DNA of 64,000 bases, from NCBI RefSeq assembly GCF_011806405.1, contig NZ_JAATOW010000013.1, positions 1 to 64,000 of the forward strand, read 5' to 3'. Position 1 is the first letter of the stretch. Every line of letters begins with the position of its first letter. The stretch is from Pseudooceanicola sp. HF7. GTDB taxonomy: Bacteria > Pseudomonadota > Alphaproteobacteria > Rhodobacterales > Rhodobacteraceae. The notes under the pieces were generated by a model. The model was not told the origin of the DNA. It worked only from the letters and a program-made list of their open reading frames with translations, and ran no database searches. The translations under genes were made by a program, and so were the position numbers. Below, piece by piece: positions 52,478-62,072 of this stretch.

Positions 52478-53770
52478 CTAAACCACAACCTCCATCCGCT
52501 CCTGCTCCCCAACCCCGAACACCCTCTTGTACCGGGCGATCTCGTCCGCCGGCCCCATGGCCTTCTCGGGGTTATCCGAGAGCTTGACGGTGGGCCGGCC
52601 ATTGGCGCTTTGGGCCTTGCAGACAAGGGAAAACGGGGCGAGGGCGTCGCCCGGCACCAAGCCTCGGAAATCGTTGGTCAGCAGCGTGCCCCAGCCGAAG
52701 CTGACCTTCACGCGGCCGGTGAAACGGGCGTAGAGCTCCTCGATCTTGGCGACGTCCAGGCCGTCGGAGAAGATCACCAGCTTCTCGCGCGGGTCCTCGC
52801 CCCGGGATTTCCACCAGTTGATGGCGGTTTCGGCGCCGGTGGCGGGATCGCCGCTGTCGATGCGGATGCCGGTCCAGCCCGCCAGCCAATCGGGCGCATT
52901 GGCCAGGAAGCCCTCTGTCCCGTAGGTGTCGGGCAGGATGATGCGCAGGTTGCCCGAGTGCTCCTCGTGCCAGTCGGCAAGGACGTCGTAGGGGGCGCGG
53001 GCGAGCGCGGCATCATCGGGGGCGAGCGCGGAATAGACCATGGGCAGCTCATGGGCGTTGGTGCCCACGGCCTCCAGGTCGTCGCGCATGGCGATGAGGC
53101 AGTTGGAGGTGCCGGTGAACTTGGGGCCCAGCCCTTCGATCATGGCCTGCACGCACCAGTCCTGCCAGAGGAAGGAATGGCGGCGGCGGGTGCCGAAATC
53201 GGCGATCTTGAGCTCTGGCAGCTCGCGCAGGCGTTCGATCTTTTCCCAGAGCTTGGTCATGGCGCGGGCATAGAGGATCTGCAGTTCGAACTTGCCCAGG
53301 GTGTCGAGAACGGCGCGGCCGCGCAGCTCCATCAGGATGGACAGCGCGGGGATTTCCCAGAGCATGACCTCTGGCCAGGAGCCTTCGAAGGTCAGCTCAT
53401 ACTGGTCGCCGCGCCGTTCCAGGTGGTAGGGCGGCAGGCGCAGGTTCTCAAACCACTCCATGAAGTCGGGGCGGAACATCTGGCGCTTGCCGTAGAAGGT
53501 GTTGCCGCGCATCCAGGTGCTCTCTCCCCGGCGGAGGGAGAGGGAGCGGACGTGGTCGAGTTGCTCGCGCAGCTCGCCTTCGTCGATCATCTTCGCCAGC
53601 GGGATCTGCGTGGAGCGGTTGATGAGGGAAAAGGTGACCTGCGTGTCGGCGCGGTTGCGGAAGACCGACTGGCACATCAGCAGCTTGTAGAAATCCGTGT
53701 CGATAAGGGAGCGGACGATCGGGTCGATCTTCCACTTGTGGTTATGGACGCGGGTGGCGATGTCGACCAT
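52478..53770 (-). CDS. pncB: Nicotinate phosphoribosyltransferase
   Basis: Converts nicotinate and PRPP to NaMN in the NAD salvage (Preiss-Handler) pathway. The 430-residue product shows SLIDTDFYKLLMCQSVFRN, ADFGTRRRHSFLWQDWCVQA, FTGTSNCLIAMRDDLEAVGT-type residues with the catalytic region, and IRIDSGDPATGAETAINWW with the FSDGLDVAKIEELY phosphate site. The salvage partner pncA lies 2 kb away on the same strand with an unknown plus-strand gene between. It has no distinct terminator before the AT-rich pair. Confidence 0.97.
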   Translation of the reverse strand: MVDIATRVHNHKWKIDPIVRSLIDTDFYKLLMCQSVFRNRADTQVTFSLINRSTQIPLAKMIDEGELREQLDHVRSLSLRRGESTWMRGNTFYGKRQMFRPDFMEWFENLRLPPYHLERRGDQYELTFEGSWPEVMLWEIPALSILMELRGRAVLDTLGKFELQILYARAMTKLWEKIERLRELPELKIADFGTRRRHSFLWQDWCVQAMIEGLGPKFTGTSNCLIAMRDDLEAVGTNAHELPMVYSALAPDDAALARAPYDVLADWHEEHSGNLRIILPDTYGTEGFLANAPDWLAGWTGIRIDSGDPATGAETAINWWKSRGEDPREKLVIFSDGLDVAKIEELYARFTGRVKVSFGWGTLLTNDFRGLVPGDALAPFSLVCKAQSANGRPTVKLSDNPEKAMGPADEIARYKRVFGVGEQERMEVVV

Positions 53771-53990
53771 GGGCGGCTCCTTGCTTCTTGCGGATAAAGC
53801 AGGCGGGGCGGGCAGAATGCAAGTCCTGGTGGCGCGCGGGCGCGGTTATGCGCAATCTAAAGCGGAGTTATTGGAATTGGAGAATCGCCTTGATTGTCCT
53901 ATCCTGCGCGCATTGATCCCCAGTTTCATTCCACGCGGTGTTTTCTGCACCCGATCCATTCAGACGGAAATCATTCAGGGAGGAGCACAG

Positions 53991-55556
53991 ATGGCGCATG
54001 CACCCAACCACGACAAGGCGGGCCCGCCTAGCTGGTGGCTGCCCCTGCTTATCTCTCTTCTGGGGCTTCTCAGCATCCTGTTCGGCGCCCTGGTCCAGAC
54101 CACACCGCAGCTTCAGCGCGTGCTGATCTATTCCGGCGCGGCGCTCTGGCTGACGGCCGCCGGGGGCGCGGCCACGGGCAAGTACGGCCCCTTTTCGGTG
54201 ACCGGCGCGGTTGGCGTGCTGGCCCTGCTGTTCTTTCTCAACCCTGATGAGGTCAAGACGCCGCAGAGAGAGCTCAAGGTCTCTCACGAGGCGCTGTTCG
54301 AGAAGCTGAGCAACCTGGAGGCCCGGTCGAAAACGCGCATGCTCTACATGAAGATGGCCCGCCCCGATAACGAGGCCTACTTCCTGCTCGATGATGACTC
54401 CCTTGCCTCTGACACGATCCGGCTGCGCACCGTGCTAGCCGATGGCAAGGAGCGGTCCCTGCGCCTGTGTGTCTCTGCCCTGCAGGCCGCCATGGCAGAG
54501 CAGGAGGCGCGCAACACCATGCTTTCCGTCAACTACATCGACCTCTCCGACAGCGCCGCGCTGATGTACGCCAACCAGCCGCTGACCCATCCGCAGAGCT
54601 GCCCCACCCTGCAGACCGCCGATCAGGCAGAGGGCCCCTGGTGGTCCCGCCTGGCCGTGCTGGAACAACTGGTCGCCACGGCCCATGCCCAGGCCGGCTT
54701 TGCCACGCAGCGCGTGCCCTGCTCGCCCCAGGATGCGGGCTCTGCGCAGCTGTTCGAGGATCTTGGCTCTGACAACGGCGGCTTGCGGTTCGAGGCCGCG
54801 GGACGGTTCGCGGCGGGCTGCGATGCGGCCTCTCTGAGGGACCTCATGGATCATGGCGCCACCGTCGGGGCCGAGGGCAACTACGGCGGCGCGGTCCTGG
54901 ATATCATGGAGACCATGGTGCAGATGGGCGTGCCCGCCCAGGAGCTGACGCAATCCCTGGACGACGCCGCCTACGACTACTTCGGCGCTCTTTACCAGGC
55001 GGGCGACGACACGCTGGCCCGGGGCACGGCCGCCGCGCTGACCGAGCTCAAGGATCCCAGGGCCGCAAGCGCCCTGCTGGAGGCCGCGCAGGCGCAGGGC
55101 GTCCCGGAGAGCGCGCTGAGGGAAACCGCCCGCGCCGTCGCGGCAGGTTTCTTTGCTGCGGATCCCGAAACGCAGGTCGCCCTGACCGACCAGATCCAGG
55201 CCCCCGAAACGCCTGAAAACCTGCGCGCCGCGCTCGGCCACCTGACCGCCAAGGCGGAGGACACCACCGGCGACGGCGTCAGTACGGGTGGGGGGCTGAC
55301 CGACCCGGGCGCGGGGGCCGACACGGCCTGGATTCCCGCCTGGTCGAGCGACCCGGCCCTTCAGGCGGCGCAGGCCGGCGACATCGTCACGCTTCAGTCC
55401 CAGACCCTGCTGGAAGAACAGCCGACCTTCTTTTCTGCCGAGGAAGGCTGGGTTCAGGCGCCGGTGGTGGGGGTGGTGCCGCAGGGCGGCGCGATCACCA
55501 TCCTGGAAAGCGTGGAATCCACTCCGGGCTTCAACTGGCTGCGGATCGAGCGATAG
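53991..55556 (+). CDS. Uncharacterised membrane-anchored protein between pncB and pncA
   Basis: A 521-residue protein with three hydrophobic segments near the N-terminus (about 14-36, 43-60 and 66-83), a short coiled-coil-like region (about 92-115), and a long soluble part rich in alanine. The middle (about 260-420) has repeated helical-looking stretches such as FEDLGSDNGGLRFEAAGRFA and LTELKDPRAASALLEAAQAQ that suggest HEAT-like repeats. A C-terminal part (about 450-520) has SH3-like short strands ending in TPGFNWLRIER. AGGGAGGAG precedes the ATG by 5 bases. I do not recognise the family; a membrane-bound scaffold is possible. Confidence 0.7.
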   Translation: MAHAPNHDKAGPPSWWLPLLISLLGLLSILFGALVQTTPQLQRVLIYSGAALWLTAAGGAATGKYGPFSVTGAVGVLALLFFLNPDEVKTPQRELKVSHEALFEKLSNLEARSKTRMLYMKMARPDNEAYFLLDDDSLASDTIRLRTVLADGKERSLRLCVSALQAAMAEQEARNTMLSVNYIDLSDSAALMYANQPLTHPQSCPTLQTADQAEGPWWSRLAVLEQLVATAHAQAGFATQRVPCSPQDAGSAQLFEDLGSDNGGLRFEAAGRFAAGCDAASLRDLMDHGATVGAEGNYGGAVLDIMETMVQMGVPAQELTQSLDDAAYDYFGALYQAGDDTLARGTAAALTELKDPRAASALLEAAQAQGVPESALRETARAVAAGFFAADPETQVALTDQIQAPETPENLRAALGHLTAKAEDTTGDGVSTGGGLTDPGAGADTAWIPAWSSDPALQAAQAGDIVTLQSQTLLEEQPTFFSAEEGWVQAPVVGVVPQGGAITILESVESTPGFNWLRIER

Positions 55557-55636
55557 CTGGCATCCGGGTCCAAGGGGCGCGCGCAGGATGGGCGGCGGGC
55601 TTTCTTTCAGGGACGAACACGGGGACGCCAGGCGCC

Positions 55637-55681
55637 GGGGGGCTTCAGCCCCCCACGGGCGCGGGTGGCTCGATGCCACCC
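55637..55681. terminator. Pair of hairpins between convergent genes
   Basis: GGGGGGC-TTCA-GCCCCCC (55637-55654) and GGGTGGC-TCGAT-GCCACCC (55663-55681) lie between the unknown membrane protein and convergent pncA. Neither has a T-run. The TCGATGCCACCC motif is like the GCATCGAGCCCCC blocks beside repeat arrays A and B, suggesting a shared dispersed element. Confidence 0.55.
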
Positions 55682-55754
55682 AAGGCCGTTCGCCCGCCGT
55701 CTTTCCAGCCTAAACGTTCTGGCCCGCAAAGAGCGGGCCGGGGGGTGACCCGGA

Positions 55755-56354
55755 TCAGGCGGCGAAGGTGATGCCGGCCTCTGCCATCTCTTCAAGCGCT
55801 GCGGGCAGGGAGCCATCCATGTCGATTCCACGGCAGAGATCCGTGCGCACCGTGACCTCGAACCCAAGCTGCACGGCATCCACGGCGCTGTAATTGACGC
55901 AGAAATCCGTGGCGAGCCCGACGAAGGTCAGCTTTTGCAGGCCGCGCGTGCGCAGGTAGCCCTCTAGCCCGGTGGGCGTGATCTTGTCGTTCTCGAAAAA
56001 GGCGGAATAGCTGTCGACCTTGGGATTGAAGCCCTTGCGGATGATCAGGTCGGCGCGGTCCACGGCCAGGTCGGGGTGGAAATTGGCCCCGTCCGAGCCC
56101 TGGATGCAATGGTCCGGCCAAAGCACCTGCGGGCCGTAGGGCATCTGGGTCAGCGTCATGGGCGCGGCATCCGGGTGGGACGAGGCGAAAGAGGAATGGC
56201 CCGCCGGGTGCCAATCCTGGGTCAGGATCACCGCCCCGTATTCGGTCATCAGCTGGTTGATGCCGGGAACGATGTCATCGCCCTTTGGCACGGCAAGGGC
56301 GCCTCCGGGGCAGAAATCCTTCTGGACGTCGATGACGATGAGCGCTTCGGACAT
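55755..56354 (-). CDS. pncA: Nicotinamidase
   Basis: Hydrolyses nicotinamide to nicotinate, the step before PncB. The 199-residue isochorismatase-fold protein has the catalytic Asp in [17 protein letters not shown], metal ligands in [14 protein letters not shown], the lysine in [16 protein letters not shown] and the nucleophile Cys in [19 protein letters not shown] 56354 follows a G-run ribosome site and starts at the family N-terminus; a longer in-frame start is rejected. Confidence 0.96.
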   Translation of the reverse strand: MSEALIVIDVQKDFCPGGALAVPKGDDIVPGINQLMTEYGAVILTQDWHPAGHSSFASSHPDAAPMTLTQMPYGPQVLWPDHCIQGSDGANFHPDLAVDRADLIIRKGFNPKVDSYSAFFENDKITPTGLEGYLRTRGLQKLTFVGLATDFCVNYSAVDAVQLGFEVTVRTDLCRGIDMDGSLPAALEEMAEAGITFAA

Positions 56355-56564
56355 GGCTGTCCCCCCTGCTGGTCGGTGCTGCGTTGCGCGGACCTTGGCG
56401 GAGCAGCCCGGGACGGTCAATCGCGGAGCGCCGCTGCGCGCCCCCTTGGCCGGTCCCGGCGCGCCGGCTGCCGAAAAGCGGGCAGCTGTCGATCTGGCCG
56501 GTGGCAGACGGGCGAAATGCGGCTAGGTTCCACCGCGAAGGAAGTAAGCCACAGGAGACGAACC

Positions 56565-57116
56565 ATGGTCATGAAGGTCGCCGCCCTCAGCGGGTCCCTG
56601 CGTGCCGGGTCGATGACGACCCAGATGCGAAACACCCTGCCGGAACTGGCGCCCGAGGGGATGGCGATCGAGATGGTCGAGATCCACGACCTGCCGCTGT
56701 TCAACGAGGATCTGCGCGAGGATGGGAAGGCCCCCGCCCCCGTGACCCGTCTGTGCGAGGCGCTGGCCGGGGCCGACGGGATCGTGCTGTGCTCGCCCGA
56801 GTACAACCGCTCGGTTCCGGGGGTGCTGAAGAACGCGACCGACTGGGCCAGCACGGACCAGAGCGCGCCGCTGAAGGCCAAGCCGATGGTCGTCCTGACG
56901 CAAAGCGTGGGCACGCGCGGTGGCAACATGTCCCATTATGCCTGGCGGCAGATCCTGTCGGCGATCGGGGCGGACGTGGTGGTGGGGCCCGATGTCTCCA
57001 TCGGGCCGATGGCGGACAAGCTGGAAGACGGCCGCCTGGTGGAAGAGGAAGCCCGCAGCCTGATCGCCCGCCAGCTGGAGCTTCTGGCAGGCAAGATCGC
57101 GGCGGCGGCGGACTGA
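56565..57116 (+). CDS. NADPH-dependent FMN reductase family protein
   Basis: A 183-residue flavodoxin-fold oxidoreductase with the FMN phosphate loop [15 protein letters not shown] and the [20 protein letters not shown] motif, matching YieF/ChrR-type quinone or azo reductases. The electron acceptor is not evident. AGGAG lies 7 bases before ATG 56565; a second ATG at 56571 is possible. Confidence 0.92.
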   Translation: MVMKVAALSGSLRAGSMTTQMRNTLPELAPEGMAIEMVEIHDLPLFNEDLREDGKAPAPVTRLCEALAGADGIVLCSPEYNRSVPGVLKNATDWASTDQSAPLKAKPMVVLTQSVGTRGGNMSHYAWRQILSAIGADVVVGPDVSIGPMADKLEDGRLVEEEARSLIARQLELLAGKIAAAAD

Positions 57117-57211
57117 CCGTCACGGGGCCGGGGGGCTGCGGGCCTCCTGCGCCCGCGCGCCGCAGCATCCCGGCCTTGCCTGACAGGGGTTTTGGGCTTA
57201 GATCGCCGGCC

Positions 57212-58123
57212 ATGTTCACCGTTTGCGCGCTTTATCATTTCACCCGTTTCGAGGATCCTGCCGCCCTGCAGGGGCCGCTTCAGGCGCTCTGCGAGCGCGA
57301 GGGGATCTGCGGCTCCCTTCTGCTGGCACGGGAAGGGATCAACGGCACCATCGCCGGCCCGAAGGCCGGGATCGAGGCCGTGCTGGCCCATATCCGGTCC
57401 CTGCCCGGCTGCGCGGACCTGGAATGGAAACTCTCGAGCGCCGCGGAACGGCCCTTTATCCGGATGAAGGTGCGGCTGAAGAAAGAGATCGTGACCATGG
57501 GCCAGCCGGACGTGGATCCGCTGGCCAAGGTCGGTCACTACGTCACGCCCGAGGATTGGAACGACCTGATCCGCAGCCCCGACGTGGCCGTGATCGACAC
57601 GCGCAACGATTACGAGGTGGCCATCGGCACCTTCGAGGGCGCCGTGGATCCGCAGACCGCCAGCTTCCGCGATTTCCCCGCCTGGTGGGAAGAGAACAAG
57701 GACCGCTTCCACAACAAGCGCATCGCCATGTTCTGCACCGGCGGTATCCGCTGCGAGAAATCCACGAACTACCTGATGAGCCAAGGAGTCGAAGAGGTCT
57801 ACCACCTGAAGGGCGGCATCCTGAAATACCTGGAAGAGGTCCCGGCCGAGTACAGCTCCTGGCAGGGGGAGTGCTTTGTCTTCGATCGCCGCGTCTCCGT
57901 CGGGCATGGGCTGGTCGAGGGGCCGCATGAGCTCTGCCATGCCTGCCGCCGCCCGATCCTGCCCGAAGACCGCGCGCGCCCCGAGTACGAGGAAGGCGTC
58001 TCCTGCCATCATTGCGTGGAAGAGACCTCTGACGCGGACAAGGCCCGATTCCGGGAGCGGCAGAAGCAGATCGCCCTGGCGAAGGCGCGGGGCGAGCGCC
58101 ACCTGGCCGATTTCGAGGACTGA
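57212..58123 (+). CDS. trhO: tRNA uridine(34) hydroxylase TrhO (rhodanese domain)
   Basis: Oxygen-dependent 5-hydroxylation of uridine 34 in several tRNAs. The 303-residue product has an N-terminal acylphosphatase-like domain (about 1-95, [11 protein letters not shown]), a rhodanese domain (about 115-220, [23 protein letters not shown] and the catalytic Cys in [16 protein letters not shown]), and a C-terminal cysteine-rich part ([21 protein letters not shown]) that may bind zinc. I see no clear ribosome site. It converges with fliP across 36 bp. Confidence 0.95.
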   Translation: MFTVCALYHFTRFEDPAALQGPLQALCEREGICGSLLLAREGINGTIAGPKAGIEAVLAHIRSLPGCADLEWKLSSAAERPFIRMKVRLKKEIVTMGQPDVDPLAKVGHYVTPEDWNDLIRSPDVAVIDTRNDYEVAIGTFEGAVDPQTASFRDFPAWWEENKDRFHNKRIAMFCTGGIRCEKSTNYLMSQGVEEVYHLKGGILKYLEEVPAEYSSWQGECFVFDRRVSVGHGLVEGPHELCHACRRPILPEDRARPEYEEGVSCHHCVEETSDADKARFRERQKQIALAKARGERHLADFED

Positions 58124-58159
58124 GCAAGGGGGTGCGCCCTGGGGGCGCCCCTGCGCGGG

Positions 58160-58951
58160 TCAGAAGTAACTTCGCACCAGGGAGCTGGTGACCAGCGCCC
58201 AGCCATCCGCCACCACGAAGAAGGCCAGCTTGAACGGCAGCGACACGATCGCCGGCGGGACCATCATCATGCCCATGGACATCAGCACGGCGGCGACCAC
58301 CAGGTCTATGATCAGGAAAGGCAGGTAAAGCAGGAAGCCGATCTGGAAGGCGCGCGCGATCTCCGACAGCATGAAGCTGGGCACCAGCACGGAGAGCGGC
58401 GCTTCGGGCCCGGTGGGGATGTCGTTGGAATCCGGGCGCAGGGCGGCCATGGCCTCGAATGTTTCGGGGTCCATGCGGGCGGCCATGAAGACCCGGAAGG
58501 GCTCGAGCGCCAGAGGGATCGCCTGATCCGCCTCGATCTGTTCATCGACGAAGGGCTGGATGCCCTGGGACCAGGCCTGCTGAAAGACCGGCTCCATTAT
58601 GAAATAGGTCAGGAACATCGCCAGGCTGACGATCAGCATGTTGGGCGGGGATTGTTGCAGGCCAAGCGCCTGGCGCAGGATCGACAGGACCGTGACCATG
58701 AAGGGGAAACAGGTGATCGTGATCAGGATGCCCGGCGCCAGGCTGAGCACGGTGATCAGCAGGATCAGCTGGATGCCCCGCGCAGAGAGGGATCCGTCAT
58801 CGCCGATATTGACCGAGACCTCCTGCGCCAGAAGCGGCGCCGGCAAGAGCAACACCAGCGCGAGCAGAAGCACCAGCCCCGCCGGCAAGGCGCGCCGCGT
58901 CCCCGTGACCCTGTGTTTTAGGGCCGGCTTCTGCCTGGCCAATGAAACCAT
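58160..58951 (-). CDS. fliP: Flagellar export apparatus protein FliP
   Basis: A 263-residue membrane component of the flagellar type III export gate. It has a cleavable signal peptide (about 20-43), as FliP proteins do, followed by four helices. The family blocks TVLSLAPGILITITCFPFMVTVLSILRQALGLQQSPPNMLIVSLAMFLTYFIM and PSFMLSEIARAFQIGFLLYLPFLIIDLVVAAVLMSMGMMM are present. It begins 2 bp after fliN, and is the last gene of the fliF-fliH-fliN-fliP operon. Confidence 0.97.
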   Translation of the reverse strand: MVSLARQKPALKHRVTGTRRALPAGLVLLLALVLLLPAPLLAQEVSVNIGDDGSLSARGIQLILLITVLSLAPGILITITCFPFMVTVLSILRQALGLQQSPPNMLIVSLAMFLTYFIMEPVFQQAWSQGIQPFVDEQIEADQAIPLALEPFRVFMAARMDPETFEAMAALRPDSNDIPTGPEAPLSVLVPSFMLSEIARAFQIGFLLYLPFLIIDLVVAAVLMSMGMMMVPPAIVSLPFKLAFFVVADGWALVTSSLVRSYF

Positions 58952-58953
58952 GG

Positions 58954-59238
58954 TCAGAGCTCTCCGCTAAGGTCGCAGACCTCTGTCAGGCGCACGGCAA
59001 GCTGTCCGGCCTGCTCGCCCTCCATCTCTTCCAGCTCTCCGCGGGCGATCAGGCGATCGCCGACGTAAAGCTCTACCGGGTCTTCCACGCGACGGTCGAG
59101 CGGCAGCACCGAATCCCGGGTCAGCTTCAGAAGGTCGCGGATCAGCGGACGGGCCTTGCCGACAGAGATCGTGATCTCGATCGGGACGACGGTGAAGGGA
59201 TTGCTGCGCCCGGCGGGTTCGCTCGACTGTTCATCCAT
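58954..59238 (-). CDS. fliN: Flagellar motor switch protein FliN
   Basis: A 94-residue C-ring protein. The SpoA domain covers most of it: VPIEITISVGKARPLIRDLLKLTRDSVLPLDRRVEDPVELYVGDRLIARGEL. It lacks the long N-terminal extension of enteric FliN. It overlaps the end of fliH by 8 bp and is followed by fliP. Confidence 0.94.
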   Translation of the reverse strand: MDEQSSEPAGRSNPFTVVPIEITISVGKARPLIRDLLKLTRDSVLPLDRRVEDPVELYVGDRLIARGELEEMEGEQAGQLAVRLTEVCDLSGEL

Positions 59239-59833
59239 TCTGAACTTTCCTTTCTTGTTCGGTGAAGAACCCCTCTACCGCCTGGCGGATTCCGTCGGTC
59301 ACCGCGGCAAGGTCGATCTCTGTCTCTTCCTCTCCGAACCGCAGGAAGACCTGGCCTTCGGACAGCGTGTCATCGGCGGTGACCGACAGCGGGAAGCCGA
59401 AATCCTCTTCCAGCAGCGCTTCGATCACCGGCACGTGGTCCTGGACCACCACGATTTCCACGCGTTGCGCGGCCTTGCGGGTCGCCAGCTCTTCCAGCTG
59501 GTCCTTGACCCGCAGCGCCAGGGTTTCGCGGGCCAGTTCGGGCACCACCGTGTCGATCACGTCGTTCAGCAGCGGTCGGATCGCGGCCAGCACATGGGAG
59601 TGCGCCTCGTGGTAGGTGAAGGAGAGGTCCTGGAGGTTGCGGGCGAAATCGCTGGTGATATGCCCCTGTTCCTCCTTCATGGCCTTGGCGGCATCGTCCC
59701 AACCGGCCTTGTAGCCGTTCTCGAAGGCCTCAAGGCGGATCGTCTCAAGCTCTTCCTCGGACATGGCGGGGGTGGCGGCGGGCGCGCGGCGGGGCGCGCC
59801 GAAGTCCTCCAGGATCATGGCGATCTGTTTCAC
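59231..59833 (-). CDS. fliH: Flagellar assembly protein FliH-like
   Basis: A 200-residue protein whose helical N-terminus (EEELETIRLEAFENGYKAGWDDA) and C-terminal alpha/beta part (VEIVVVQDHVPVIEALLEEDFGFPLSVTADDTLSEGQVFLRF) match FliH, the peripheral stator that regulates the FliI ATPase. Identification leans on position between fliF and fliN and on this layout, because FliH is poorly conserved. It overlaps fliF by 4 bp. FliI and FliG are not in the window. Confidence 0.8.
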   Translation of the reverse strand: MKQIAMILEDFGAPRRAPAATPAMSEEELETIRLEAFENGYKAGWDDAAKAMKEEQGHITSDFARNLQDLSFTYHEAHSHVLAAIRPLLNDVIDTVVPELARETLALRVKDQLEELATRKAAQRVEIVVVQDHVPVIEALLEEDFGFPLSVTADDTLSEGQVFLRFGEEETEIDLAAVTDGIRQAVEGFFTEQERKVQNG

Positions 59834-61440
59834 GCGTGCTCCTCCGGAGTGTCTTCAAGCCAGGAGCGCAGGATCTCGAGCGTCTCTTCCTTGCGTTCCT
59901 CGATCACGCCCTGGAGCTTGGCGACGGGATCGTCGCTGTCCATGCTGCCGCCCCCGTCGAAATCGGTGATCATCGGGAAGCCGCCGTCGGAATCGCCGCC
60001 GAAGCCGGAGCCCATGCCGATATCGGGCAGGGCAAAGGCATCGTCCTCTTCGATCTCGCCATCCAGCGCGGCATCGCCCCCCTCAAGCAGGGGCACATCG
60101 GCAGTGGCACTGCGGCCGGCCAGCACCGGGCGGACCACGAAGAGGCCCAGCACCAGCGCCACCAGGGCCAGCACCGCCATCTGGATGATCGACATCACGT
60201 TCAGGCCAAGCCCGGCGATCAGACCGGTTTCGGAACTGGTCCCAAGAGGCTCAAGCGGTTCGAATTCCATGGATTTTATGGTGATCCGGTCCCCCCGCTC
60301 CGCATCGAAGCCGACGGCCGATTCGACCAGCTCCCGCAGCGCGGCCAGCTCTTCTTCCGAGCGGGTTTCGAGCGCCTCCTGCCCCTCGGCGGTGGTTTCC
60401 AACCCGTTGACCAGAACGGCCACGGTCAGGCGACGAATCCCCCCGGCGGCGCGCGTGACCTCTCGATTGACCTCGGAGACCTCGTAGTTCACCCGCTCGC
60501 GGGTTTCGCTGTTCTGGGCGGAGGAGGTGCCGTTGCCCTCTGCCTCTCCGTCGGGGAGGTTCGAGGCCACGGTCACATCGCCGCCGTTCTGGTTGCGCGA
60601 GCTGTTGCTGGCCTCTTCGGTATCGGTGCTGACCGCCACGCGGCCCTCCGGATCGAAGCGGCGTTCCCGGATCGATTCGCTTTCCGTGACCGTGTCGACG
60701 CTGACCTCCACCACCGCGTTGCCGAAGCCCACGCGGGCCTCCAGCAGGCGCTGGACCTTTTCCTTGAGCTCCTGGGCGCGGTCCTGGGCGGTGCCGGCGC
60801 CCTCGTCCTCCGGTGCGCCGATCAGTTCGCCCGAATCATCGATCACCGCGACATCATCGGGGTTCAGCCCGGCCACGGCAGAGGCCACGAGGTAGCGCAG
60901 CGCCTTGGCCTGCGCCGGAGAGACCTCTCCGCTGGCGGTGAGGGCGATGGAGGCGGTGGGCCGCAGGTCGCGCTGGAAGGGCGAGGCCCCCTGGTGGGCG
61001 ATATGCACCCGCGCGACGGAGATCTGCGGAGAGGCGGCAATGGTGCGCGCCAGCTCCCCTTCCTTGGCGCGCCAGTAGGCGGCATCGAACATCTGGCTGG
61101 TGGTGCCGAAGCCCGACAGCGAATCGAGCAGCTCATAGCCCTGGCTGGAGTTTCTGGGCAGCCCCTCGCTGGCCAGGGTCATGCGCAGCGCATCGCGTGC
61201 GCCGCCCTCCACGTAGATGGACCCGCCGCGCACCTCATAGGCCACGCCGCGCTGTTCCAGCGCGCGCACGATCTCACCGGCCTGGCCGTTTTCCAGCCCC
61301 GAATAGAGCAGGGACAAGGATGGCTGTGACGCCATGCGTGCCAGGCCAAGCACGGCCGCGAACATGGCAACCGCAGCCAGGATAACCGTGATCCGGCGTC
61401 GTGGTTCCAGGTTGGTCCACAGGGTCAAAAACTGTTGCAA
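59830..61440 (-). CDS. fliF: Flagellar MS-ring protein FliF
   Basis: A 536-residue membrane ring protein: a first helix at about 17-36, the RBM domains (LLYSGLENGQAGEIVRALEQRGVAYEVRGG, then LPRNSSQGYELLDSLSGFGTTSQMFDAAYWRAKEGELARTI, the secretin-like RBM), a low-complexity periplasmic part with repeated SSRNQNGGD-like residues, a second helix at about 430-447 and a C-terminal cytoplasmic tail that binds FliG. Transcribed away from fliL across a spacer with a CtrA-like site. Confidence 0.97.
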   Translation of the reverse strand: MQQFLTLWTNLEPRRRITVILAAVAMFAAVLGLARMASQPSLSLLYSGLENGQAGEIVRALEQRGVAYEVRGGSIYVEGGARDALRMTLASEGLPRNSSQGYELLDSLSGFGTTSQMFDAAYWRAKEGELARTIAASPQISVARVHIAHQGASPFQRDLRPTASIALTASGEVSPAQAKALRYLVASAVAGLNPDDVAVIDDSGELIGAPEDEGAGTAQDRAQELKEKVQRLLEARVGFGNAVVEVSVDTVTESESIRERRFDPEGRVAVSTDTEEASNSSRNQNGGDVTVASNLPDGEAEGNGTSSAQNSETRERVNYEVSEVNREVTRAAGGIRRLTVAVLVNGLETTAEGQEALETRSEEELAALRELVESAVGFDAERGDRITIKSMEFEPLEPLGTSSETGLIAGLGLNVMSIIQMAVLALVALVLGLFVVRPVLAGRSATADVPLLEGGDAALDGEIEEDDAFALPDIGMGSGFGGDSDGGFPMITDFDGGGSMDSDDPVAKLQGVIEERKEETLEILRSWLEDTPEEHA

Positions 61441-61501
61441 ACCGTCTCTCCCGTCAGGCCGGCTTCTGCCAGCGACTGTCCCCTTAATTCACCGAACGGG
61501 C

Positions 61502-61516
61502 TTAATAATCGGTTAG
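61502..61516. promoter_or_regulatory. Near-consensus CtrA binding site between fliF and fliL
   Basis: TTAA-TAATCGG-TTAG (61502-61516) matches the CtrA box TTAA-N7-TTAA with a single change in the last base. It lies in the 122-bp divergent spacer, 62 bp from the fliF start codon and 46 bp from the fliL start codon. CtrA is the known activator of flagellar genes in Rhodobacterales. Confidence 0.7.
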
Positions 61517-61562
61517 TCCATGACCGCTAAAAATGGCCCCATCGACAGAAAATGGTTGGGTC

Positions 61563-62060
61563 ATGTCCGAAGAGCTCGAAGCAGATGAGGAAGCGCCGAA
61601 GAAGAAATCCAAGCTGCCCCTGATCCTCGCCCTGGTTGTGGCGCTGGCAGGCGGCGGCGGGGCCTTCTTCGCGATTTATTCCGGGATGATCCTGGGCGGC
61701 GACCCGGCAGAGCATGCCGAGGGCGAAGGCAGCGAGGCGCACGAGGAATTCGTGCCCCCCGACGTGGCCTACGTGGCGCTTGAGGGCATGACGATTTCCT
61801 TCGGCCCGCCCTCTCAGAACAAGCACCTGCGGTTCATGGCGAACCTGGAGGTGCCGGCCGGACAGGAAGGCAACGTGGAGGCCATCAAGCCTCGCGTGAT
61901 GGACGTTTTGAACAATTACCTCCGCGCCCTGCGGATGGAGGATTTCGAGGATCCCGGCGCCCTGGTGCGGATTCGCGCGCAGATGCTGCGCCGCATCCAG
62001 GTCATCACCGGCCCGCAGGCCGTTCTGGACCTGCTGATCGTCGAATTCGTCGTGAGTTGA
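61563..62060 (+). CDS. fliL: Flagellar basal body-associated protein FliL
   Basis: A 165-residue single-pass inner membrane protein that supports the stator. The membrane helix is at about 17-39 (LPLILALVVALAGGGGAFFAIYSG) and the periplasmic domain follows (about 60-165, VALEGMTISFGPPSQNKHLRFMANLEV and YLRALRMEDFEDPGALVRIRAQMLRRIQVITG). The N-terminus is acidic. It is first in a plus-strand operon with a small gene, a motE-type gene and motA. Confidence 0.95.
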   Translation: MSEELEADEEAPKKKSKLPLILALVVALAGGGGAFFAIYSGMILGGDPAEHAEGEGSEAHEEFVPPDVAYVALEGMTISFGPPSQNKHLRFMANLEVPAGQEGNVEAIKPRVMDVLNNYLRALRMEDFEDPGALVRIRAQMLRRIQVITGPQAVLDLLIVEFVVS

Positions 62061-62072
62061 AGGGAGAATCTC

